64,000 bases of DNA from Aristolochia californica (taxonomy: Eukaryota > Streptophyta > Magnoliopsida > Piperales > Aristolochiaceae): positions 4,484,708 to 4,548,707 of the forward strand of contig JARWKL010000007.1 in NCBI GenBank assembly GCA_029961685.1, written 5' to 3'. The notes beneath the pieces are model-generated. The model saw nothing but the letters and a program-made list of their open reading frames with translations, was not told the DNA's origin and made no database searches. Position numbers and translations under genes: made by a program. The number at the start of each line of letters is the position of its first letter. The first letter of the stretch is position 1. This document shows positions 1 through 9,570 of the stretch, piece after piece.

Positions 1-419
1 AAATGGAGAGGATGGTTGATGCCAAGAGTGGAGAAAGGTTGATAGGGGCAAGGAAGCTACTTGTTCTACTTCACTATATAAGAAGATGTTTGATATAGGA
101 TACTTGACAGCTACCCCACTGTTGTGGGGATTCCTTAGACTAAAAAACTGAAAAAGTGATAAAGATGTTTAACTTGAGAGATGACATGTTTTAACTATTA
201 GTTGGTTCATTTTCTATGTACAGATGCTAGATACTCTTTTGTTGATGAATATATATGTCTTTCTGTCTTCCTTCACTCGGAAGTACACTGCCCTTTGATC
301 TCATCATTACAATAAATTTAAAAGGACAGTGGAAAGGGTGGAAACAAGGTGCCCTTCCCCACCTCCACATGGTGAGAAGAGCCCTGGACCATCCCACTTT
401 GTTGCAGTGTTATATCTTA
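1..419. other. Unassigned sequence at window edge
   Basis: No exon, RNA gene or repeat is recognised here. The sequence is moderately AT-rich and would be the 3' flank of the putative minus-strand exon that ends at 420. Confidence 0.4.
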
Positions 420-752
420 TTAAGAGAAAGGAATGGTGCACAGTGCTTCTTCAATAACACTCCCAAAGGTATCGACAAATCGACCTGTTGGGAACTTCCG
501 ATTCTTTAAGTACTGTGTGTCTTTGGAATAACTAAAATAACTACTCAAAAAGTAGCTTTCAAATAGTGAAGCTGGTTTGCACTTGCTTAAAGGGTCAGTA
601 GGGATATGCAGTTCTGTTAACCATAAGTCTGCCCCAAAGAAAGATTGGCAGAGATCATCAAGTAGGTCAGTGTGATGTGGCCTTTGCATGAACTGAAGAG
701 CTGGTTTAGCTTCACCACACTGAAGGGTTGGGATTGCCTCTCTTCTCTCTGT
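420..752 (-). CDS. Possible terminal exon of an unidentified gene
   Basis: On the minus strand an open frame runs from a plausible acceptor (an AG near 750) to a stop at 420-422. It gives about 110 residues with ordinary amino-acid composition, including HHTDLLDDLCQSFFGADLW and ending IEEALCTIPFS. The frame is open well upstream of its first Met at 689, which favours a continuing exon over a single-exon gene. I do not recognise the family and found no convincing upstream exon before the CEP gene. It may equally be a chance open frame. Confidence 0.3.
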   Translation of the reverse strand, partial: TERREAIPTLQCGEAKPALQFMQRPHHTDLLDDLCQSFFGADLWLTELHIPTDPLSKCKPASLFESYFLSSYFSYSKDTQYLKNRKFPTGRFVDTFGSVIEEALCTIPFS

Positions 753-1954
753 GTTTGTTTAGTAAATGCCATTAAAGATCTTATTCAAAGTGCAAGTTGG
801 CCTTGGGAGGATAAACCATTAGCATAAACAGTATTCGTTCACATGGAGGACAAGATAGGGATTCCCTGTCCTTGCCTCTGCACCTAAAATACCGTTTATT
901 TGGTGGTTCCTGTACCATCTCAATTTTGCTCTAAAAGTAGAAGATTCCTTGAAGGCATTTGAGATTAGTAGCACAGTGCTCCCAGGGTTGGGGAAGGGCC
1001 ATATGGAACTTCTTTAAGATCACTTTCTGACATATATATATGAAGAAAAGAGAACATATACTATACCACTTAAACGTATCTCATGGCTTCATATATAGAT
1101 ATATATAGTGACCTTGTCAATTAGTCTGGTTCACCAACCTAATTGTAAACAACTTCCAAAGAAAAATTCGATCAAAATCAATAAAATTGCATTGGTTAGT
1201 CAAGAGACTAGTAAAAGATGCACTATCATGAAAAAAAGGAAGTGTTACTCTAACTAAAGTACAAAAGAAATAAAACAAAACTAAAGCCATTGTAATTGGA
1301 TTAAACGATTGTCATGTGTTTACAAACTGCAAGCTTGAGTTTGGGTTGTAAAACTATGCTTTAATGCACATTCACTATTACCCTAGTAAATTAAATTGGT
1401 ATGTTTAGTTTAAGTGATGTCCCTAATAACACTTCTACTTGCTTGAAACACTTTAATAGGAGGGAGGGTGGAGGATGTGAGTACCCCATTTGCCTCTCTC
1501 AACTTCTCCTCTATTTTCGTTCTCTTTCTCCGATCCACGTCTTTCTATTCCAAGCTATAGGTTGTCTATACTTTGAGTTGTTCAGTTAGCTCAAACGTGT
1601 TTCTAATCCTACAATCATTTATTCATTTCTCATATTGCACCAATCCAACTTCATTTGCTTGTGCAATTGTATTCCTCATGCTGACTTTTTTTGCATGAGA
1701 TATTGCTATGTGAGGGCAGGCATCGGACGATGACGAGGATAAGAAGCTCTTTGTTGCAAGTAAGGTGACAAACGTTGAAGAGTTCGACCAATGACACTAG
1801 GTCATGTGTAGTCCTAGTGTTGGCCATTCTTTGATGTGTGAGATTAATAGATTTTGTGTGACTCCTATTGTTAGTAATTCATGTATTGTTGTTCTTGTAC
1901 CTGTTGCTATTGATTGACTAGTACATGTTTCAAAGGCTAGTTGTTGATCGACAT
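753..1954. other. Intergenic, nothing recognised
   Basis: AT-rich intergenic sequence with short TA-rich stretches, such as ATATATATATGAAG near 1033. I see no exon, RNA gene or clear repeat. Confidence 0.4.
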
Positions 1955-2275
1955 GTTATTTAGAAAATAAATTAAAAAATAATATCAAAGTCAGCTAAAA
2001 AAAAGCCTCACATGGAAAATGAGTAGAAAGATCTTGAATTTATTAATTGGTAAAAAAATATTTATCTTAGTCAATCATTTTAGAATGGGTCTTAGACTAA
2101 ACTTCTAATATGATATTAGAGCAAATGCTCAGGCTTGGCTTCCACTCCAAATTGTTCACGTGTAGTAGGAGTAAAAAACAAGCTTACATGTGAGGGAGTG
2201 TTAGAAATAGTTATCCCACATAGAAAAATTAATAAAAAGATTATGAGTTTATTAGTTGGAAAAAAGGGTCGTGCA
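1955..2275 (+). mobile_element. Old TRIM (miniature LTR retrotransposon) remnant
   Basis: The structure follows the intact TRIM at 19718-20207, in the opposite orientation. A 5' LTR-like segment ends at about 2110. A tRNA-Met primer-binding-like site, TGATATTAGAGC, lies at 2111-2122. A short internal region ends in a purine tract GTGAGGGAG (2190-2198). A second LTR then starts TGTTAGAAATAG at 2199. The LTRs share the order CACAT..., GAGTTTATTAGTTGGAAAA with the 19.7-kb copy. The 3' LTR is truncated near 2275. Homology is judged by eye; the left border is approximate. Confidence 0.6.
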
Positions 2276-3302
2276 TTCCAGCCTAGTACAGAACTGATTA
2301 TAATACAATATTGTTTTCAAATAAAGAACACAGTTCCATAACCTTGGGAACCAACCACATGTGTGACTTCTCCTTTTTCGTTTAAAGAGAGATGGGGAGA
2401 AGAGGTATTGGGGCAACTTTTGAACTCATGATGGCAGCATTAAGTTTCTGTTTAAATAATACCAGCCTTTTATGAGACAAACAGGAGCGTATGAGATTCA
2501 GAGGAACAGGAAATAAAACATAAAAAAAGCTCTCAACATCTGTTCTTTAACCTTTCTATCAAATATGAACTCCAAACTGTACAAAAGTTATCCTTCCAGA
2601 CGCTGTGAACACAACCATGCAAGCTCCTAGACTGAACTACTGGCAACCACCACAGTAATTAAAGCAAGGAGAAAAACCAAACTGGGGATGTCCATGAAGG
2701 ACTCCTAATCAAGGCAGTTTGGCTTCGAGCAATCTTGAAAATCACCTTTCCCTGCTGGGTGCTTCTCTCATGTTCACTCCTTAACAAAGATTCCAGAGAA
2801 CCGTAATGGAATATCAGGCTGTGGGTTACGAAAAGAGATGGCAAAACAACGATTCCCGGGTACCCGCCGCCTTTCAAGCCTCCCAGAACCACTTATATAA
2901 TCTAATCGGCAGCCATGACAGACAGAAAAATGCTAGAATCTATTACTAGTGATCCACAAGGTGTTGAAGAGCCTTTTGTTTATTGAACGCTAGAATTAAA
3001 GACAAACACGATTGAATGGTTAATGTGTCTGCTTCGACGTTTATGGAGTTGTAAGAATCCTTTTCTTTAAGTTAGACACCCAGGGGGACAACCCTCATGG
3101 CAGCAACAACGGAATATATGTCACAGTGGCCCAGTTGATTGCTGCTTGATCTTGTGTTGCACTTTCAGTGGCTCTAGGATCTTTACTTGTTGTGGAAGAT
3201 GGAGATGAATGTTCTTTTACCTTGTCATATATATATTGCTGATTACCGTGTTCTAAGAGTCCAGTCAGGTTTTAAGTCCATCCCTTTGACTCCCCTGAAA
3301 AC
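2276..3302. other. Upstream region of the CEP gene
   Basis: About 1 kb with no recognisable exon. It should hold the CEP promoter and 5' leader. A short open frame on the minus strand (2659-2892) has no family signature. Confidence 0.4.
3225..3235 (+). promoter_or_regulatory. Candidate TATA box of the CEP gene
   Basis: CATATATATATT lies about 70 bases upstream of the CEP start codon at 3303, a spacing suited to a core promoter with a short leader. This is inference from position and sequence only. Confidence 0.4.
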
Positions 3303-3596
3303 ATGGTTAAGAGGCTTGCACTGGTCGTGATTCTCACTCTAATGGCGGTTTCGTCGGCACTTATACCGTCTCAGGAGCACGCCAGAAGGCATTTTTATTC
3401 GAAATGGGAGAGGTTAGGAAGGAAAGGAGAGCCTCGCAGCAGGAGAAGCCATCGAGGAGGAGAAGCTACACAGGCTAGTAGGAAACTGGGGAAGAAGCAA
3501 TTTCACCCCACTGGCTTGGATGTAGACGCAAATGCCATAGCTCCCACTACTCCTGGTCACAGCCCCGGGGTTGGGCATGTCAAAACTCCCAACTGA
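3303..3596 (+). CDS. CEP: CEP-type secreted signalling peptide precursor
   Basis: A 97-residue single-exon precursor. Residues 1-20 are a hydrophobic signal peptide (MVKRLALVVILTLMAVSSAL). A basic, poorly conserved linker rich in Arg, Ser and Gly follows, then near the C-terminus AIAPTTPGHSPGVGH (residues 78-92, genomic 3534-3578) and a five-residue tail. The P-T-x-P-G-x-S-P-G-V-G-H pattern is the hallmark of C-terminally encoded peptides. These are cleaved and proline-hydroxylated outside the cell and perceived by CEPR receptor kinases in nitrogen-status and root signalling. The usual FRPT start of the domain is IAPT here, so this is a divergent member. There is one CEP domain only. Length and architecture match the family. 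Confidence 0.85.
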   Translation: MVKRLALVVILTLMAVSSALIPSQEHARRHFYSKWERLGRKGEPRSRRSHRGGEATQASRKLGKKQFHPTGLDVDANAIAPTTPGHSPGVGHVKTPN

Positions 3597-4090
3597 AACT
3601 AGTGATTCCAAGCTGTTTCATCTGGGTTTTAGATTTTAATTCCTTCCTTTGTTTCTATCGCTTCTGGGGGGTTTTGCTGTAATTAGGATCTGGGTTGATG
3701 AAATTTGTAAAAAAAACTTCTTTTTACATGGATTGGCTTTGATTTAAAGGATCATCTGAGCTTTCTTTTCTGTTAGAGACTTTAGGGAACACGAGTCCAG
3801 CAAAAAGTTTCTAATCGTTCTTTTCTTACCCACAAATCTTATAAAATCTCGACAGCTTCGGACATGCACACTAGAAAGTAGTCTTGCTGATGCAAGTTAA
3901 TTCTGTGTTGGAATTCTTGAGCATGAAGAAACCACTCGACATTGGCCGCGAACGGTTGTCTCTCCGTATGCTTTTTACTCTTCCATGCGTCCCCGAAAGA
4001 TGTTCTTTCGTCATGAGCAGAGACAAATATCCAAAATTAGACGTGAAAAACAAGTTCTAAATGGCTAAAACGAATGGAATCGGTTTAGAA
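3597..4090. other. 3' flank of the CEP gene
   Basis: Holds the probable CEP 3' UTR (T-rich, with poly-A-like AAAAAA at about 3709). No other gene is recognised. Confidence 0.4.
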
Positions 4091-5194
4091 TTTTAGTATA
4101 TTATCTATTTTTTTAAAAATAATAACACAAATAACCAACTTTTGAACTTAATTATACAAATATCCAACTTTAACCGGTCAACTTCAGTCACAAGTCACAC
4201 ATAAGTTTTCACCGCTTATGTGGTGCTATGTCGCCATGCCGCATCACCATCCGAACACTTATGCCACGCCATTGGTAAGTCATGATATCATCCATGTAGA
4301 ATTGACATGTCATCTGCCACATCATTAAATACCACATAAGCCCTCCGGTTTGCCTTTTTCTCCCATTTTCTTTTCATGATTGATTTAGGTTTTTTGATAA
4401 TTAATTTATGGTTTTAAAAAACCATACACATTTCATTTCATTACCTTCACTTTAATATAATAAAAAATATAAATTTTGTTTATTAATTATTTTAATTTTT
4501 TTATAATTATTACTTTATTTTACTTAATACCTTAATGTAATCATTTTACTTTAAGATATTATTTAATTAAATATAATATTTAGTTAAAAATAATTTAATT
4601 TCAAAATTCTTATTTGTTGGTACAAACATTCTACTTTTTTTATAATAAAAAAACATAAAATTCATATATTAGTTAATTAAATTTTTTATTCTTACCTATT
4701 TAACACATTTTTTATAGATTTAAAATATTTTTTAATTTTAAAAATTATTTATAAAATTATTTTAGAGTTTAAAAATCTGATTTATTCGTTCAAGTTTTAT
4801 TACCTTATATTTAAAATTAATAATTTATTTTTTAAAATTTATTAAACTTTTTAAAAATATTTATTTTTTAAAATTTTTTGAAAATAGTTTTTTACTTTTT
4901 AAAAAATAATTTTTAATTTTTTAAAAAATATTTAATTATTTAATTAAAAAATCTCTTATATATTTATATTTTTAATATTTTAAAATATTTAGTTAATGAC
5001 ATGGCATCCTATAGGGTGGTGTGGCGTTCCAAAGACATGGCATAAACTCTTTAGGTGTTGATGTGGTGTGATGACATGGTACCACGCAAGCGTTCAAAGC
5101 TTACACGTCACCTTAGACTGTACACATGTGCAATTGACTAGTCAAAGTTAGTTAATCATATTATTATTTAAAAAAATTAGATAATATACTAAAA
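4091..5194. mobile_element. Non-autonomous DNA transposon with about 200-bp terminal inverted repeats
   Basis: The left end starts TTTTAGTATATTATCTA at 4091 and the right end finishes with its complement, TAGATAATATACTAAAA, at 5194. Inverted similarity continues inward for about 200 bp with interruptions. Matched blocks include the ATAACCAACTTT / AACTAACTTTGA region, CTTATG.GGTG.. against its partner, and TTATGCCA.G near 4260 against 5036. Between the arms is about 600 bp of extremely AT-rich DNA with no coding potential. Long TIRs and an AT core resemble a MULE-like non-autonomous element. I could not find a matching 8-10-bp target duplication, so the family is uncertain. Confidence 0.6.
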
Positions 5195-5643
5195 TCCCTT
5201 ATAGTTTTTCGATTCATTGAGTTGACTTGCAACTCGATCAAATCATATTGGCTTTTAGGACTAGATGAACCGAGTTTAGGAATAAGAGTCGATCCTCCTA
5301 CTCTAGTGGCCTTCAACTTGTTTTGAGTCTGATCACCAGACTGGTGAGTCTATACACAAACTTGAATTTTCATGCATCTGAGTAGCTCATTAAATCCGAA
5401 AAAAAAAACCCTGATAACAATATGCCTTTCTTTTATTATCGATTTTATTAGATCTAAAACTAGGTCAACTAGATTTTGCTTTCCAAGAAATCTAGTAAAT
5501 GACCCAAGAACTAAAATCCAACTGACCAACTAAGTTTGATGATAACTAGACTAAGTTAGCTTAAAGTATGGGTCATGTGGGGAGAACTTCTACTATGCAA
5601 CAAATAGGAAAATGGGTGTCGTTCCTTTCTCTCTTCCAATAGC
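5195..5643. other. Short unassigned spacer between two transposons
   Basis: No coding or repeat signature seen. It ends at the CACTAC terminus at 5644. Confidence 0.4.
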
Positions 5644-5874
5644 CACTACATGAAAACACACTTATCTAGTAGAACTAATTCGTTGGCGGAAATTAATATT
5701 TTGGTCAACCAAATTAAATTTTGGTTGGTAGAGTTTCCTAATGAAATTGAATTTTTTTATTGGCAGTTTATTTTTACTAGCAAAACTAATATTTCGTTAG
5801 GATAGTTTATTTTTCAGTAAAATTAATATTTTACGAGGAAAATGATGGGTGTGCAGGAGAGTGGAGGCACATTA

Positions 5875-5910
5875 GGGGGCTTGGGGGGCACTCAAACAAG
5901 GGAGGGGGGG
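5875..5910 (+). repeat. G-run cluster, potential G-quadruplex
   Basis: Four G-runs of 3 to 7 bases (GGGGG, GGGGGG, GGG, GGGGGGG) lie within 36 bases inside the subterminal part of the CACTA element. The pattern meets the usual G-quadruplex rule apart from one long loop. No function is known. Confidence 0.5.
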
Positions 5911-5974
5911 AGCTGGTGGCTGATAGTCGAGGATAGTTATTCTAAAGCCTTATTGTAATTATTAATTAAACCTT

Positions 5975-6400
5975 AATAGACCCTAAACTCTAATTATTAA
6001 TTCAATAATTTTAATTAACTATTAATTATTAGTTACTAATTAATTATCTTTTTTTAATTACTAGTTAGTTATTTAGTACTTAATTATCCTAAACCCTAAA
6101 CCTTAACTCTAAATTATAATTATTAATTAATTACCCTAAGCCCTAAACTCTAACCTAACCCTAACCTTAAGCCTAATCATAACCCTAAATCCTAACTATA
6201 AATCTGAATTATTAATTAATTTAATTTAATTGTCTTAAACTCTAATTCTTAATTAATTAAAAAATAAAAACTAAACCATAAATCTTAATCCTAAAGTCTA
6301 TCCCTAGCCCAAAACCCTAACCATAACACTAAAACATAATTATTAATTATTTATAAATTTTCTCTCAAAATTAACACAAATCATAACCCTAACCTGATCC
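5975..6400. repeat. Degenerate interstitial telomere-like repeats
   Basis: Scattered CCCTAAA and CCCTAAC units (plant telomere CCCTAAA) are mixed with TTAATTAA-rich spacers. They are not a clean array, so this is diverged simple repeat, probably part of the CACTA element's 5' region and not a chromosome end. Confidence 0.6.
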
Positions 6401-7109
6401 CTAAACACTAAAAGCTATCGAAATGCTATATGTTATTTTTGGTGTTGAAATTCATGTTATCGATTTTTCTTATTGTATATGTCACTTTTGGTGTTGATGT
6501 TTTTATTCCAATTATACCCAAAGTTAAACAATAAAAGATTAGTCCTAGAACAATTAAAAAACTGAACATAAATAGAAGATTAACATAACTAAAACACCTT
6601 TAACTGAGATTCTTCTATGAGACTTCCTCCTGTAAGACTCCACCGTAATAATTTTGGCTCTGTGAGATTTTTGCTGTGAAAGTCATGTAAGATATTTTCA
6701 TACCTATTCTTTAACAAATATTTCGGTTTATTATAATTATTCACATGATTAATATATAACCCGGTTAATAAGGTTTATGGTAATTATAATAATTATAGCT
6801 AGGTGTATAAACTACTTAGGCTTATTAACTAAGTAGTGCCCGTGTCCTATTTTGAAGGGAATATGAGAATGAAGACAAATTCCCATATTGTAGTGAGTCG
6901 AGGTATGTGGGATCAACCAACAAACAGATACAAGCATATAATTATTTCATGATAAGTTTACCAACTCTTGGGTTGAAGTCACCAAGTAATGATATTGATG
7001 TGTATTTGCATTTTTTGGTAGATGAGTTGAAGGAGCAATGGGATGAGGGAGTGCAAATCTTCGATGCATTTAAGAGAGAGGTTTTTAAGATGCATGCTAC
7101 ACTTAATTG

Positions 7110-7590
7110 ACATGTCTGACATGTGTAAGCCAAACAAATTTGAGGCAGTTGAAACATGGAGGAAAAGAGTGTTATATGGGTCATCGTTACTTTCTACCTA
7201 TAGATCATAAGTAGTGAAGGGATAGGATTTGACGGTAAATAATATTTTTTGAAGAAGCATGCTAATTTTTTAAACTTTAAATGACTTCCTAACTTATTAT
7301 TCACTTTTAGGTTGGAGTACCAAAAGAAAAATTGGCATGGCTGACATGTATAAGACAAACAAATTTGGTGCAATTGAAACACAAACGAAAGAAGTGTTAT
7401 ATGGGTCATAATTGCTTTCTACCCATAAACAGTAAGTGATGATTTCTCAACTTATGATTCACTTTTAGGTTGGAGTATTAAAGCAAAATTGACATGCATG
7501 AGATGTACGAGTAAAACAAATTTGTACAGTTGAAACACAAAGGAAAGTGTTATATGGTTTGTTGTTGCTTTCTATCCATAGACCATAAAT
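7110..7590 (+). repeat. Three degenerate copies of a 100-bp transposase segment
   Basis: Similar blocks at about 7110-7205, 7335-7440 and 7490-7590 share ACATG..AAACAAATTTG, TTGAAACA, GTGTTATATGG and CTTTCTA.CCATA in the same order. In the first frame they match the TNP2 zinc-finger/GHRRFLP region, so one exon of the CACTA transposase was duplicated locally twice. Confidence 0.65.
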
Positions 7591-9082
7591 GGCAACATCT
7601 AGAGATAATTGTAGGGGCTCCCCTATATACCATATGGCAAAACCCAACCCATAGGAAGAGGAAACAGTCTTCTGCCTAGTTGAACTGGAAGAAAACATAT
7701 TTTTGAGTTATTATATTGGTCAAAATTAATATTGAGGCATAATTTGAATGTTATGTACGTTGAGGAAAATATTTGTGATAACATTGAAGCCAAGATGTTG
7801 AACCTACCTAGCAAATTGAAGGACTCCATAAAAGTTAGTTTAACTTGGAAGATATGGAGAAAAGAACTACACTTGAAAAGAGCAGTGACTTAGTTTATCG
7901 GCTTCATTATATCATACATAATGCCTCTGCTAGAGAAAAAATGGTTGTGTTTGGCTTTGTAATATCAAGTTTTCAAATGGGTGTGTTTAAAATATATCTA
8001 AATGTGCCAATGCGGATACTTCACGTATATTGGGCTTAAAAAGTAATGATTGCCATATAATAATGAAATACTTGCTTCCTATGATACTGTATGGTTATTT
8101 TTCCAGCAACATATGCACTCCAATTATTGAGTTGAGGTTATTTTTCAAACAGTTGTACTAAAAAAAAAACACTGAAGATTGATATGTTGAAGAAGTTATA
8201 GAGAGATTTTGTAGTAATCTTGTGTAAGTTGGAAAGAATTGTTCTATCATCATTTTTTTATGCGATGGTCCACCTAGAAATTCATTTATCATAAAAGGCA
8301 TCACTAGGTGGTCCCATACAATGTCAGTGGATGCACCTAATTAAGAGGTGAATCATTATAAACCTTCTCTATCTTAACATGTAATGTATAATTTTTTTTT
8401 TTTTTTGTGATAATGCATACTTGTTTTGAATATGTTTATTTGTAAATTGAAAATATACTACCAAATAATGTTTGTCCTAAAGGTTCAATCGTAGAGGCAT
8501 ATATATTGATAACCTAGATGGAGTTAAAATAAAACTCAATAAGACTGATCAAAATTACAATGGATATGTTGACTACCTCAAGCGCAAAATATCATTTTTT
8601 GCACACATTGCCCGAGAGCTTAGTAGATTAAACAAATTAATTGTTGACCTTATCTTATATCAGAAATTGTTGTGGTAGTACTAAATGATTGTGACAAGAT
8701 CGAAGAATACCTCTTGTATGTATTTTTCCATTTCCTCTTGTAATTTTTATTAGAGATTTTGCATTTTAGTAACATAATATTTATGTTAAATAATGAACAC
8801 AAATTTTCTAAGAAGCGAGGGTACAACCAATCTAGATCAATGGCATGAAGATGAGTTTGCCAATTGGTTCAAATGTAAGGTTAGTTGGCTACAATAAGGA
8901 CGTTTAGGTTAATTAGAGAATGCCATTTATCTAGATATTATGTTATCTATCATAAGTTAAAACACTAGTGGATCATAGCAAACTTGATATCTATAATGAC
9001 ATATACAATCTTGGTATCGACCTCATATAAGCAGCTACTACTTGACTTATATTACAAATGGCATGCAAATCCAAATTGAGCC

Positions 9083-9204
9083 GCTCAAGGTAATTTGTAG
9101 GATCCAATTGTTAAGGGTACTACGAAGATAATTATATTGATTATTATGGGGGTGGTTATAGATATAATTGAGCTACAATACTTTGGAAATAATTCTATTT
9201 ATAT
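9083..9204 (+). repeat. Left arm of a 122-bp inverted repeat
   Basis: GCTCAAGGTAATTTGTAGG... to ...TCTATTTATAT is repeated as a reverse complement at 9449-9570 with essentially no mismatch that I can see. The arm is CACTA transposase sequence; the loop is about 245 bp. Confidence 0.85.
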
Positions 9205-9448
9205 GTTCAAATGAAAGTGGTTTAATGTAAGCAATATGAGACAAGGTATCAAGATTGATGAGTAGTTAACAAACATCAATACTTCTCGCACATGGTGCAA
9301 TGATGATTTGTTCAAACTAGCATTTCAAATGGAACAAGTTTCTAGATAAATGACCCTAAAATGGTGTTTTATGGCATGTAGTTCAAAACATGGCTATGAG
9401 AAATGTCTTTATTGTTTCAAAATAATAGATAACCACTATGAAGAACAA

Positions 9449-9570
9449 ATATAAATAGAATTATTTCCAAAGTATTGTAGCTCAATTATATCTATAACCA
9501 CCCCCATAATAATCAATATAATTATCTTCGTAGTACCCTTAACAATTGGATCCTACAAATTACCTTGAGC
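9449..9570 (-). repeat. Right arm of the 122-bp inverted repeat
   Basis: Reverse complement of 9083-9204. It marks the junction where CACTA sequence stops and the minus-strand Copia remnant begins, so a small duplication and inversion accompanied that junction. Confidence 0.85.

Larger units (their letters stand above)
5644..9440 (+). mobile_element. Decayed CACTA (En/Spm) DNA transposon, left end plus TNP2-like remnants
   Basis: The left terminus reads CACTACATGAAAACACAC (5644), close to the canonical CACTA inverted-repeat start. It is followed by subterminal degenerate repeats of the type AAATTAATATTTT (5690-5840). Coding debris of the TNP2-class transposase follows on the plus strand in several frames: a PKSPGNDIDVYL-like block (6957-7100), zinc-knuckle and GHRRFLP-like blocks (7110-7590), a VEENICDN block near 7760, an LPSKLKDS block near 7805, an EDEFANWFK block near 8850, and an IELQYFGNNSIYMFK block near 9160. 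Many stops and frameshifts make it non-functional. The right terminus was not found. Confidence 0.75.

Noticed and set aside
5975..6400. Chromosome end
   Set aside because: CCCTAAA units are degenerate and interspersed, with genes and transposons continuing on both sides.
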